Shown here piece after piece: positions 1-8,602 of a DNA stretch of 53,254 bases. The stretch's first letter is position 1; each line of letters starts with the position of its first letter. Made by a program: the position numbers and the translations under genes. Source of the DNA: Rikenellaceae bacterium (lineage in GTDB: Bacteria > Bacteroidota > Bacteroidia > Bacteroidales > Rikenellaceae); contig SUZO01000015.1 in assembly GCA_015059805.1 (NCBI GenBank), forward strand, positions 1-53,254, written 5' to 3'. The notes beneath the pieces were generated by a model. That model was not told the DNA's origin and ran no database searches. It saw only the letters and a list, made by a program, of their open reading frames with translations.

Positions 1-2
1 TC

Positions 3-1379
3 AAGCCTTGCAATATATCATCGAGCGAGGCTCACAACCTAAGAACTCCCGAATATATGCGTAACATCGGAGAGGCGAAAATCTACCTTGTTCCCCAACT
101 CGTTGCCGACAATGAGCATTGGATAAACCCACGCTTTGGCGATTATGATTTGCAGACGCATTACGACAATATCAAGCAGATGGTAAAGGCTAAGACAGGG
201 CGAGCGATGCAGGAGAAAGAACGGGAACGCAAAACCAAGAGTGGCAAGATTATCAAGGTGGCAGGATGTTCTCCCATTCGTGAGGGTGTGCTCCTCATCA
301 AGTCTGATACTACATTGGAGGATGTTCGCAGATTTGGAGAGGAATGCCAAGAGCGTTGGGGCATCATTCCGCTTCAGATATTCCTACACAAAGACGAGGG
401 GCATTGGCTCGGTGGAGAGCCAGCCCCAGACGATAAGGAGAGTTTTCAAATCGGTGATCGTTGGTTTAAACCCAACTACCACGCTCATATCGTATTCGAT
501 TGGATGGACCACGATACGGGCAAGAGCCGAAAACTAAACGATGATGATATGATGCAGATGCAGACATTGGCATCCGAGATTCTATCAATGGAGCGAGGAC
601 AATCCAAAACTGAGACGGGCAAGGAGCATTTGGAGCGAAACGACTTTATCATCGAGAAGCAGCGTGCCGAGTTGGAACGCATAGAGGCTGAACGACAGCA
701 CAAGGAACACCAGATAGATCTTGCCGAGCAAGAACTCAAACAGGTGAAATCGGAGATACGCACCGACAAACTCAAAAGCGTGGCCACCGATGCAGCTACA
801 GCCCTTGCAAGCGGTGTCAGTTCTCTTTTCGGCAGCGGTAAGATGAAATCGTTGGAACGTAAGAACGAGGATTTGCTAGATGAGATAGCAATCCGAGATG
901 AAACCATTGAGCAACTGCAATCCAACATCAAGCAAATGCAGGTAGAGCATAGTCGGGCAATGATGAATAAGGATAACGAGCATCGCAAGACTCTTGAAGC
1001 AAAGGAGGCCGAGCATAAGGAGGAAACCAACATCCTTAATTCGATAATCAATACTGCCCATCGTTGGTATCCTGATTTTGCCAATCTCCTAAGATTGGAA
1101 CGCCTCGCCAAGCAAATCGGGCTTTCAGCAATGGATTTTGCCGAGTTGATTAAGGGTAGGGTTCTGAACTTTACAGGGCGGCTATTCTCTTCGGAGCATA
1201 ACTGGTGGTTTGCTACGGATAATACCCCTCTACAGATTCTGCGAGATAACGATAGGCGGCTTACCTTAACTGCAAATCGAATACCTCTCAGCCAATGGTT
1301 CAGCGAGCAATACGACAAACTCCGACAATCAATCCGACAACCTATTCAGCCAAAGAAAAGCAGAGGAATGAAACTGTAA
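3..1379 (+). CDS. MobV-family relaxase (plasmid mobilization), 5' end outside window
   Basis: The reading frame is open to the left edge, so the true start lies upstream; the first internal ATG at 57 is not the start because conserved motif I is upstream of it (frame reads SSSEAHNLR at 18-44, matching the HNxR motif). Further on come a DYDL motif like the family's NYxL, and the metal-binding signature HKDEGH ... PNYHAHIVFDW, close to HxDE...PHxH. The last half is charged coiled coil (about residues 200-330 of the visible part), usual for MobV/Pre proteins. Relaxases of this family nick oriT and pilot single-stranded DNA of small mobilizable plasmids or integrated mobilizable elements. No integrase, oriT or partner mob gene is visible here. 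The gene converges on the exporter operon, separated by 47 bp. Confidence 0.85.
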   Translation, partial: KPCNISSSEAHNLRTPEYMRNIGEAKIYLVPQLVADNEHWINPRFGDYDLQTHYDNIKQMVKAKTGRAMQEKERERKTKSGKIIKVAGCSPIREGVLLIKSDTTLEDVRRFGEECQERWGIIPLQIFLHKDEGHWLGGEPAPDDKESFQIGDRWFKPNYHAHIVFDWMDHDTGKSRKLNDDDMMQMQTLASEILSMERGQSKTETGKEHLERNDFIIEKQRAELERIEAERQHKEHQIDLAEQELKQVKSEIRTDKLKSVATDAATALASGVSSLFGSGKMKSLERKNEDLLDEIAIRDETIEQLQSNIKQMQVEHSRAMMNKDNEHRKTLEAKEAEHKEETNILNSIINTAHRWYPDFANLLRLERLAKQIGLSAMDFAELIKGRVLNFTGRLFSSEHNWWFATDNTPLQILRDNDRRLTLTANRIPLSQWFSEQYDKLRQSIRQPIQPKKSRGMKL

Positions 1380-1387
1380 AAAAAGTA

Positions 1388-1420
1388 ATGGCAACTACTC
1401 TTAAAATGAATAGTTGTCAT
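1388..1420. terminator. Inverted repeat between convergent genes
   Basis: Arms ATGGCAACTA (1388-1397) and TAGTTGTCAT (1411-1420) pair with one G-T wobble, preceded by an A-run. It sits between the relaxase gene and the convergent permease gene, so it could end transcription from one or both sides. Confidence 0.4.
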
Positions 1421-1426
1421 TGTTCA

Positions 1427-2530
1427 TTACGCCTGCTTTTTGTAGGTGAGGGCGGCGAGGGTGTTGAAGATGATGACGAAGATACCAAGGGCGGCGTAGT
1501 TTGTCCACAGTTCGGCAATGGTGGTTCCCTTCAAATATACCGAGCGCAGAATCTCAACGAAGTACCGTGGAGGTAGTATGAGCGTGAAGCGTTGCGCCCA
1601 CACAGGCATTGAATCAACGGGCGTGAGCAGACCACTCATCAGCATAAAGGTCATAATAAAGAAGAACATTACGAACATCGCCTGCTGCATCGTCTCAGAG
1701 AAGTTGGCGATGGTCAGGCTGAAGCCCGAAATCGTAAGGATAAAGAGCAACGCTCCGAAATATATTGCTCCGATAGAGCCTACGGGCGCAAGACCATAGA
1801 CCAATCGAGCCACAAGCATCGCCACCGTCACGACAAACAATCCTATAATCCAATACGGCACAAGTTTCGAGAGGATAAACATAAAACGCGATATAGGCGT
1901 TACATTTATCTGCTCAATAGTACCGCACTCCTTCTCGCCGACGATGCTCAACGCTGGCAGGAAACCGCAAATCAGTATAAAGAGGATAATCATCAGCGCG
2001 GGAATCATATAGTGGCGGTAATTGAGCGTGGGGTTATAGCGATTCTCAATAGTTACCAACTCCGACAACTTCGCAGGGCTCTTCTCTCCACGCAACTCAA
2101 CCAAGGTGTGCGCTATGGTCTGTACGATATACTGCATACCCATACCTCCCTTTGTAGCATTTACTGCATTGGCGGTGATGCTGATGCGCTCGGGTGTTGC
2201 TACGGTCATATCGCGTTCAAAATCGGTGGGTATCTGCACTATAACATCTACCTCGCCCTGCTCCAGAGCATCGATAGCAAGCGGATACTCCGAGGTCGTC
2301 TGCGCCAATGTAAGATACTCCGATGCTTCTATATGTGAGGCGATACGGCGCGAGGTTGTAGAGCGGTCGAGGTCGACAACCGCAACATTGACATTGCGGA
2401 CATCCATCGTCATAATGAGCGGCATAAGCAGCATCACGAGTATAGGGAAAGCAATGATGAGTCGCGGCAGAAACGAGTTGCGGCGTATCTGCAAAAACTC
2501 CTTCTGAACAAGTACGATAAATGCTCTCAT
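1427..2530 (-). CDS. ABC-2 exporter permease (YbhR-like)
   Basis: 367 residues with the ABC-2 permease layout: one N-terminal membrane helix (about 22-42), a large extracytoplasmic domain (about 45-170, starting NVNVAVVDLDRS), then five hydrophobic helices in the C-terminal half with the conserved stretch GEKECGTIEQINVTP. It is the last gene of the exporter operon and starts 2 nt after the paralogous permease ends, so translation is probably coupled. By analogy with E. coli YbhGFSR it forms the membrane dimer with the preceding permease. The substrate cannot be read from sequence. Confidence 0.9.
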   Translation of the reverse strand: MRAFIVLVQKEFLQIRRNSFLPRLIIAFPILVMLLMPLIMTMDVRNVNVAVVDLDRSTTSRRIASHIEASEYLTLAQTTSEYPLAIDALEQGEVDVIVQIPTDFERDMTVATPERISITANAVNATKGGMGMQYIVQTIAHTLVELRGEKSPAKLSELVTIENRYNPTLNYRHYMIPALMIILFILICGFLPALSIVGEKECGTIEQINVTPISRFMFILSKLVPYWIIGLFVVTVAMLVARLVYGLAPVGSIGAIYFGALLFILTISGFSLTIANFSETMQQAMFVMFFFIMTFMLMSGLLTPVDSMPVWAQRFTLILPPRYFVEILRSVYLKGTTIAELWTNYAALGIFVIIFNTLAALTYKKQA

Positions 2531-2532
2531 AG

Positions 2533-3627
2533 TTACTCCAATTTATCGTTAAACTTTTTGAGTGATACGCCGAGAATAGCTACCGTCATACCGAGCAGAA
2601 TCACGCAATTCTTCCATACAGCCACTATTGGCAGACCCTGAATCATCATCTTGCGCACAGCATCGATATACCACCTCGCAGGTACAATGTTTGACACCAC
2701 CTGGAAGAATTTGGGCAGATTCTCAATCGGGAACAGCATACCCGACAGCATCAGGATAGGCATCATCATAACCATTGCCGAGATAAGCAACGCTGCCATC
2801 TGCGTAGTGGCGATGGTCGAGACCAAAAGACCGAGCGCAAGCGACAGCATAAGGTAGAGCAACGACAGCGAAAAGATACCCCCGACACCGCCAGTCATCG
2901 GCACGTCGAGTAGGTATCGTGCTAAGAGTAAGATTGTTACAAGCACGATACACGATATGGCGAAGTAGGGTATCATCTTGGCAAAGATAATCTTCACGGG
3001 ACGCACGGGCGAGACAAGTAGCACCTCCATCGTGCCGACCTCTTTCTCTCGAACAATTGATACCGAGGTCATCATAGCGCAGACCAGGATAAAGATAAGC
3101 CCCATAATGCCTGGCACAAAGTTATATGCCGACTTCATCTGTGGGTTGAACAACATTCGTGTTTCGAACATCGCCTGCTGCGATGCCTGTCCGAGCAACA
3201 CTCCCTGCAAATATGCCGTTGCCGAGCCTGCGGTATTGACATTCGAGGCGTCGACAATAAGCTGTATAATAGGTTTTGTATCAATGCCTTGTGCCACTTG
3301 CTCTGCCCGCCTATCGTAGTTCGAAGCAAAGACCACTACGGCACCTACCTTGCCCGAGCGAAGATAGCTATCTACCTCATCTTGCGAGATATAACCCTTA
3401 AAGGTAAAGTATTCGTTCTGCGAGAGTCGCTCGACTGCATCACGCACACCATCGGTGCGCTCCGAGGCAACGACGGCAACATTGATATTATTCACCTCGG
3501 TCGATATTGCAAAGCCGAAGAGTACCATCAACACAACGGGGATAAGCATAACGACCAACATTGTGCGCTTATCACGGAGTATGTGCAGCGACTCCTTGCG
3601 GACAAATGAGCCAAAATTCTGTTTCAT
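2533..3627 (-). CDS. ABC-2 exporter permease (YbhS-like)
   Basis: 364 residues from the ATG at 3627. A longer frame begins upstream but would run into the ATPase gene; the chosen start follows a GGAGAG-like site and leaves 4 nt to the ATPase stop. Topology matches its downstream paralogue: helix near residues 20-40, extracytoplasmic domain, then five helices, with the family motif VREKEVGTMEVLLVSPVRP. It probably pairs with the downstream permease as a heterodimeric export channel driven by the two ATPases upstream. Confidence 0.9.
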   Translation of the reverse strand: MKQNFGSFVRKESLHILRDKRTMLVVMLIPVVLMVLFGFAISTEVNNINVAVVASERTDGVRDAVERLSQNEYFTFKGYISQDEVDSYLRSGKVGAVVVFASNYDRRAEQVAQGIDTKPIIQLIVDASNVNTAGSATAYLQGVLLGQASQQAMFETRMLFNPQMKSAYNFVPGIMGLIFILVCAMMTSVSIVREKEVGTMEVLLVSPVRPVKIIFAKMIPYFAISCIVLVTILLLARYLLDVPMTGGVGGIFSLSLLYLMLSLALGLLVSTIATTQMAALLISAMVMMMPILMLSGMLFPIENLPKFFQVVSNIVPARWYIDAVRKMMIQGLPIVAVWKNCVILLGMTVAILGVSLKKFNDKLE

Positions 3628-3631
3628 AGCC

Positions 3632-4372
3632 TTACTCTCCTCTCTGTGCGCCACGAGCCAGCGTGCGAAAAACCTCGTCCATCGACTCTGCCGCAAATTG
3701 TTGTTTTAGTCGGGCGGGGGTGTCGAGTGCACGCACCTCGCCATCGACCATAATCGAAACGCGCGAGCAATACTCCGCCTCATCCATATAGTGCGTGGTT
3801 ACGAAGATGGTTGTACCACCCTCCGCAGCCTCATAAATCATCTCCCAAAACTGACGACGTGTTACGGGGTCAACGCCACCCGTCGGCTCGTCCAAAAAGA
3901 CCACCTCGGGACGGTGAATTGTGGCAATGGCAAACGACAACTTTTGTTTCCAACCAAGTGGCAGAGAGCCAACTAAGGTGTTGCGCTCCGACGAGAAGTT
4001 GAGTCGGTCGAGCAACTCGGCGGCACGCTCTTCGGTCTGCTTTGCCGACAGTCCGTAGATACCCGCAAACAAGCGCATATTTTCCCACACCGTAAGGTCG
4101 TTGTATAGCGAAAAACGCTGACTCATATAGCCTATATGGCGTTTAATCTGCTCGCCCTCGGTGCGCACATCGTAGCCCGCAACGGTGCCACTGCCCGATG
4201 TCGGAAAACTCAACCCGCACAACATTCGCATAGCCGTCGTCTTGCCCGCACCATTTGCTCCGAGGAAGCCGAAAATCTCGCCTCGGCGCACATCAAACGA
4301 GATGCGGTCAACGGCGGTAAAGTCGCCAAAGCGCTTGGTTAGGTCGCGTACCGAAATTACTATGTCGTTCAT
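3632..4372 (-). CDS. ABC exporter ATPase, second half (YbhF C-terminal-like)
   Basis: 246 residues. Walker A GANGAGKTT (about 38-46), Q-loop GYMSQ, Walker B VFLDEPT and a switch His in TTHYMDEAE are present. The signature is LPLGWKQKL instead of LSGGQ, a form typical of the second nucleotide-binding domain of YbhF-like transporters. The start overlaps the stop of the preceding ATPase gene by ATGA (4369-4372). E. coli YbhF carries both domains in one chain; here they are two adjacent genes. Confidence 0.92.
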   Translation of the reverse strand: MNDIVISVRDLTKRFGDFTAVDRISFDVRRGEIFGFLGANGAGKTTAMRMLCGLSFPTSGSGTVAGYDVRTEGEQIKRHIGYMSQRFSLYNDLTVWENMRLFAGIYGLSAKQTEERAAELLDRLNFSSERNTLVGSLPLGWKQKLSFAIATIHRPEVVFLDEPTGGVDPVTRRQFWEMIYEAAEGGTTIFVTTHYMDEAEYCSRVSIMVDGEVRALDTPARLKQQFAAESMDEVFRTLARGAQRGE

Positions 4373-5268
4373 CGTTTCATCAGTTTAATAAACATATCCT
4401 CGATTGTCGGCTCTGCGTTCACAATTTTCAAACCCTCGACATCGGCAAGTGCCGCCTTAAATCGCTCCTCGTCAAAGCCTTCTGCGGCAACCAAATGGTG
4501 CTTTTCGCCAAAGGGATAGCAATCCTCAACGCCCTCCACTCGGCGTGCCCGCTCCAGCAAGGCAAACATATTTTTGGCACTAATGCCGTAGAGAGGTTTA
4601 TCAAAACCCTGCACAATGCCTTCGGGCGTGTCGATACCTAAAATATGTCCCTCATTGCATAGGGCTACGCGGTCGCAGCGGCTCGCCTCGTCCATATATG
4701 GTGTAGATACGAGAATCGTAATTCCACGCTGCTTCAACCCCGCAAGCATATCCCAAAACTCACTTCGCGACACGGCATCAACGCCCGTTGTCGGCTCGTC
4801 CAAAAACAATACGCTTGGACGATGAATCAAGGCACACGACAGGGCAAGTTTCTGCTTCATACCTCCCGAGAGTTTGCCTGCACGGCGTGTGCGGAATGGT
4901 TCTATCTGCTTATAGATAGGCGCAATAAGGTCATACGACTCCTCGACAGTAACGCCAAACAGAGCAGCAAAGAATTGCAGATTCTCCTCAACCGACAAAT
5001 CGGGATAGAGCGAGAAACGACCAGGCATATAGCCCACGCGCTGTCGGATAGCAAGGTAATCCTTCTCAATATCGCATCCATCAACCGTGGCACTACCCTC
5101 ATCGGGATTGATGAGCGTGGTGAGTAGGCGAAACAGCGTGGTCTTACCTGCCCCGTCAGGACCGATAAGTCCGAACAATTCGCCCCGCTCGACCGAGAAC
5201 GACACACTGTCGAGTGCCCGCACCTTGCCGTAACTCTTGGAGAGGTTATGTACATCAATAGCACCCAT
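4369..5268 (-). CDS. ABC exporter ATPase, first half (YbhF N-terminal-like)
   Basis: 299 residues. Walker A is GPDGAGKTT (36-44), signature LSGGMKQKL (133-141), Walker B LFLDEPT (about 154-160), D-loop TGVDAV. The Q-loop position reads GYMPG (79-83), with Gly in place of the usual Gln, so this site may be non-canonical. About 60 extra C-terminal residues follow the ATPase fold. It begins 1 nt after the HlyD gene ends and overlaps the next ATPase gene by 4 nt, so both should be made in matched amounts. Confidence 0.92.
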   Translation of the reverse strand: MGAIDVHNLSKSYGKVRALDSVSFSVERGELFGLIGPDGAGKTTLFRLLTTLINPDEGSATVDGCDIEKDYLAIRQRVGYMPGRFSLYPDLSVEENLQFFAALFGVTVEESYDLIAPIYKQIEPFRTRRAGKLSGGMKQKLALSCALIHRPSVLFLDEPTTGVDAVSRSEFWDMLAGLKQRGITILVSTPYMDEASRCDRVALCNEGHILGIDTPEGIVQGFDKPLYGISAKNMFALLERARRVEGVEDCYPFGEKHHLVAAEGFDEERFKAALADVEGLKIVNAEPTIEDMFIKLMKR

Positions 5269-5269
5269 A

Positions 5270-6154
5270 CTACAAAACCACTTCGCCCGCCAAGCCTATC
5301 TTCAAGCGACCATCATTTTCAACGGCAATCTTTACGGCATAGACCAGGTTGGCACGCGAATCCTTTGTCTGAATGGTCTTTGGTGTAAATTCGCTCTCGG
5401 ACGATATCCACGCAACACGTCCCGTGTAGTCATATCGCTCCTCACCGCCAAAGTCGGCAACAACCTTCACCTCATCGCCCAAATTAACCTTTGCGAGCTG
5501 GTCAGAGGTGAAGTAGGCGCGCAGATAGATATTGTTGAGGTCTGCAATCTTCATCAGAGGCTTGCCTACAGATGCCAACTCGCCCGCCTCGGCATACTTA
5601 ACCAACACAGTACCACCGACGGGCGAGATAATGCGACACTTTGAGATGCGGTCGTCAAGGGCGGCAATCTGCGCCTCCAAAGCTGCCGAGTTGTTGTTAA
5701 TGGTTGAGGTGTTCTTGTCGAGCGTCGAGAGCGTTGCATCGAGTTGTCTCTCCAAAATTTTTATTTGCGCCTTAATATCATCTTTCTGCTTTTTGGTAGC
5801 AGCACCATCTTTGAGCATATTTTCCACGCGACGAAGTTCCTCATTCTGCTTTGCTATCTGCTCGCGCAACGCCGCCACCTGCTTCTTTACATCAGGTCGT
5901 GAGCCGAGCAATGCCGACTGCTGAGCCACAAGTTGCTTGCGCTGCAAGTGTAACTGCACGCTGTCAATCGCACCAACCATCTGGTTGGCGCCTACAGCCA
6001 TACCCTCCTCAACCTCAAAATTGAGAATTCGACCCGTAGCCTCCGACGATACAACTACCTCGGTTGCCTCAAACGTGCCCTGTGCATCAAACTCAGCCTC
6101 GGTGCCGCACGATGCAGCGAGCACCACTGCGGCAATATATACAATTCGTTTCAT
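5270..6154 (-). CDS. HlyD/YbhG-type membrane fusion lipoprotein
   Basis: 294 residues. The N-terminus is a lipoprotein signal peptide with lipobox LAASC (about 12-16). Then come a first lipoyl-like half, a long coiled-coil hairpin (about 75-170, rich in E, K, Q), the second lipoyl half (RIISPVGGTVLVKYAEAGE) and a beta-barrel domain. This is the periplasmic adaptor linking the inner-membrane ABC exporter to the TolC-like channel encoded just upstream (3-nt gap). Confidence 0.92.
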   Translation of the reverse strand: MKRIVYIAAVVLAASCGTEAEFDAQGTFEATEVVVSSEATGRILNFEVEEGMAVGANQMVGAIDSVQLHLQRKQLVAQQSALLGSRPDVKKQVAALREQIAKQNEELRRVENMLKDGAATKKQKDDIKAQIKILERQLDATLSTLDKNTSTINNNSAALEAQIAALDDRISKCRIISPVGGTVLVKYAEAGELASVGKPLMKIADLNNIYLRAYFTSDQLAKVNLGDEVKVVADFGGEERYDYTGRVAWISSESEFTPKTIQTKDSRANLVYAVKIAVENDGRLKIGLAGEVVL

Positions 6155-6157
6155 ATC

Positions 6158-7435
6158 TTATTGATTTAGTGTTGTTTTAAGTCTATATGTTGCTTGTAAA
6201 AGTTCTATTTCGTGAGTGCTGCGAGCAAGCGTTGCAGAGGTTTCATCGTTAATTTTGCGTAATAAGTCAGTTGCGTCAATCACTCCGTTTTCGAGCTGCG
6301 ACTCTGCTGCCATACGCACCCTGCGACGCAGTTCAACGATGCGGTTATCATCCTCAATAGCTTTGCGAAGTCGCGCTATCTCGCCATCGTCCTGCGTAGT
6401 CTGCATCTCGGTATTGAAGAGGAATACATCACGTTGTACGGCAATCTGCTTTTGGGCTGCATTTAGTTTTTCAAGATTGTTGCGTTTGGTGTAGAAAGCG
6501 CCGATATTCCACGACATACGCACGCCGACAATGGCATTTAGCGTCCAATCCGACGAAACCATACTCTTGAACATATCCAACCCAGGATAGCCGTAGTAGC
6601 CCTGTGCAAATGCCGAAAAGCGAGGCATCAACGAGGCATTTATCGCCTTGCGCTGAGCCGCCAATTTGCTCTCCTGTGCATCAAAAAGTGCCAATTCGGG
6701 GCGTGCCGAGGTGCGTGATTGAAGTTCGCGCATTGCAGGTCGTTCCAAATGTTCAGAAGTGAGCGGTTGCCCGATAAACACCTCTAACATACGACGATAG
6801 CTCGCACGCGACGACTCCACCTGACCGAGCGTCTGTCGAGCAGAGAGCAGCTCCGCCTCCACCGCATCGACATCAGCCTGCATAGCAACACCATTTTTAT
6901 AATATGTTTGCAGACGGGCGAGATTGCTCGCAAGCACCTCAATCAGAGCCTCGGTCTGCGCCTTACGCTCATCGAGCAACAAAATTCCAAAATACAAGTT
7001 ATCCACCCTCGACTGCAAGTCGTAGAGCGACACATCAACTCGACTCCGCTGCTCCTCGGCATCCGCCTCGGCTATGGCTTTGGTTGCCTTCGTCTGACCA
7101 CCGTCCCAAATATTCTGTGACACATCGAGCGCCACCTTATATTGGTCACGGCGTATGCCCGCCATCTCAATACCATTGGCTTGGAGGATTGTGTTGAAAG
7201 CCTCAGGATAGGTGGGCGTGGCAGATTGATAGGTCGCCTGAGCTGACAGAGCAACCTGCGGAATCCACGCACGAGAGGCATTTGAAAGATTGTACTGCTC
7301 GGTCTGCGAAATTAGGTCGTACTGCCTGATTTCGGGATAGTACTCCCGAGCCAAGCGGCGACACTCATCGAGTGACTGCGCACCGACACTTGCTACGCAC
7401 GTCACGGCAAGTAGTGTTAGTAAAAACCTTTTCAT
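6158..7435 (-). CDS. TolC-family outer membrane efflux protein
   Basis: 425 residues with a signal peptide (MKRFLLTLLAVTCVASVGAQ) and two repeated halves of long amphipathic helices, as in the outer membrane efflux family. E. coli YbhGFSR has no dedicated channel gene in its operon; here the channel lies between regulator and adaptor, so the operon encodes a full tripartite pump. Gaps are 4 nt to the TetR gene and 3 nt to the adaptor gene. Confidence 0.92.
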   Translation of the reverse strand: MKRFLLTLLAVTCVASVGAQSLDECRRLAREYYPEIRQYDLISQTEQYNLSNASRAWIPQVALSAQATYQSATPTYPEAFNTILQANGIEMAGIRRDQYKVALDVSQNIWDGGQTKATKAIAEADAEEQRSRVDVSLYDLQSRVDNLYFGILLLDERKAQTEALIEVLASNLARLQTYYKNGVAMQADVDAVEAELLSARQTLGQVESSRASYRRMLEVFIGQPLTSEHLERPAMRELQSRTSARPELALFDAQESKLAAQRKAINASLMPRFSAFAQGYYGYPGLDMFKSMVSSDWTLNAIVGVRMSWNIGAFYTKRNNLEKLNAAQKQIAVQRDVFLFNTEMQTTQDDGEIARLRKAIEDDNRIVELRRRVRMAAESQLENGVIDATDLLRKINDETSATLARSTHEIELLQATYRLKTTLNQ

Positions 7436-7439
7436 TGAC

Positions 7440-8066
7440 TTACTGTTTTTTGATTCTTCTCAATATGGTTTCAATGTTCTCTGCCTTGCGAGCCGCCAAA
7501 AATTGCTCACGGTTGGCCATCAGCTCACCCATAATAGGCTCCATAAACGGATAGGCAACAAACGTGAAGATATTGAGCGACATAATACTGATAAACAACA
7601 TCTTAACATCGACCCGCTCAATTTCGCCACGCTCGGCCGCACAGTCAACTTCGGCTTGCAGACCATTATATACACTATTCACGACAAAGCCCGCACGTTT
7701 ATACAGCACCTCATATCTCTCGGGACGCGAAACAATTTCGTTAATGACGAAACGAGGCAAAAGCGGATTGGCAGCAATAAAATCAAAGTGAGCCGCAATA
7801 CCCCCCTTGATACGCTCGACGATAGGCAACGACGGGTCGCCTAAAATTGTGAACATGGAGTGAGACATCGTAGCGAACTTCTCATCTACGATGCGCTCAA
7901 AAAGTTGCTCCTTGGTGCGGAAGTAGTAGTGCAACATTGCGTGCGTTACGCCCGCCGCCTGCGCTATCGAGGTCGTACGTGCACCATCATAACCCTTGGT
8001 TAAAAACTCCTGCTCCGCCGCCGCAAGTATCAGCTGCTCTTTACTCTGCTTCTCTTGATTATCCAT
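7440..8066 (-). CDS. TetR/CecR-type regulator of the exporter operon
   Basis: 208 residues. N-terminal TetR helix-turn-helix (about 10-56, with TKGYDGARTTSIAQAAGVTHAMLHYYF) followed by an all-helical ligand domain. It is the first gene of the seven-gene exporter operon, like cecR of the E. coli ybh operon. A perfect 6+2+6 palindrome overlaps the predicted transcription start in front of it, so autorepression of the whole operon is the simplest reading. The inducer is unknown. Confidence 0.92.
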   Translation of the reverse strand: MDNQEKQSKEQLILAAAEQEFLTKGYDGARTTSIAQAAGVTHAMLHYYFRTKEQLFERIVDEKFATMSHSMFTILGDPSLPIVERIKGGIAAHFDFIAANPLLPRFVINEIVSRPERYEVLYKRAGFVVNSVYNGLQAEVDCAAERGEIERVDVKMLFISIMSLNIFTFVAYPFMEPIMGELMANREQFLAARKAENIETILRRIKKQ

Positions 8067-8092
8067 ATATTTTACAATTCAACAACACTGTT

Positions 8093-8140
8093 TAACAATT
8101 TTGTTAGTACAAAGGTATGTAAAATATTCTATTTCGCAAA
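8093..8140 (-). promoter_or_regulatory. Exporter operon promoter with TetR operator
   Basis: On the minus strand TTTG (8140-8137), 19 nt, then TACCTTTG (8117-8110): an exact match to the Bacteroidetes promoter. Immediately downstream lies TAACAATTTTGTTA (8093-8106), a perfect palindrome covering the expected start of transcription and well placed as the TetR operator. Confidence 0.75.
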
Positions 8141-8552
8141 TAAATAAGAGTAAAAAATCTGATTGATTAGTAAACCGAAGAATGTAAACTAACAATAAAC
8201 GATTACAAAATGGGCATATATAGCTTATATTCAATTGTAATTACTATCAACGTTAACTTCAACTTGCAATAAGTTTAGTTTTCACCATTACAGTCTATAT
8301 ATCCAAAACGGACTAAACTTATTTCGCAAATACAGCATAAAATATGCAGACGAAAAAAGAATTTATTGCAACCTCTCTTTTCGTCTGCTTTTATTTTTGT
8401 ACCTTTGTTGCATCAGAGTTATCACATTGTAGCATAATGATGAAGAACTCAGAAATACAAACGATTGCTATCTCGTTACCCAATTTTCAAGCAATCCGAC
8501 CAACCGATTTATTCTAAGCGAGTTATCTTTTCTTGCAAAAGTTACAAAAAAA
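8141..8552. other. Gene-poor spacer with inverted repeats and possible decayed insertion
   Basis: This AT-rich spacer between the exporter operon and ung holds a 12-bp inverted repeat (AATAAGTTTAGT at 8268-8279, ACTAAACTTATT at 8312-8323), a terminator-like hairpin at 8346-8388 followed by a T-rich tract, a TACCTTTG box at 8400-8407, and a 26-codon frame at 8437-8517 (ATG ATG AAG AAC ...) that I do not recognise. The mix of terminal-type repeats, a promoter and a tiny frame would fit an eroded insertion sequence, but no transposase is left. Confidence 0.4.
8346..8398 (+). terminator. Intrinsic terminator-like hairpin
   Basis: GCAGACGAAAA (8346-8356) pairs perfectly with TTTTCGTCTGC (8378-8388), followed by TTTTATTTTT. 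No gene clearly ends here, so it may insulate ung or belong to a lost gene. Confidence 0.55.
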
Positions 8553-8583
8553 GTTGATTTGCGAAAAAATCTTACTAACTTCG
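8553..8583 (+). promoter_or_regulatory. ung promoter
   Basis: GTTG (8553-8556), 19 nt, TAACTTCG (8576-8583). The ung ATG is 20 nt downstream of the -7 box. Confidence 0.55.
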
Positions 8584-8602
8584 TGGTATAAATAGTAAAA
8601 TT

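Noticed and set aside
485..1318. 277-codon minus-strand frame opposite the relaxase gene
   Set aside because: It mirrors a coding sequence with clear relaxase motifs; Ser/Arg/Leu-rich composition is typical of an antisense shadow.
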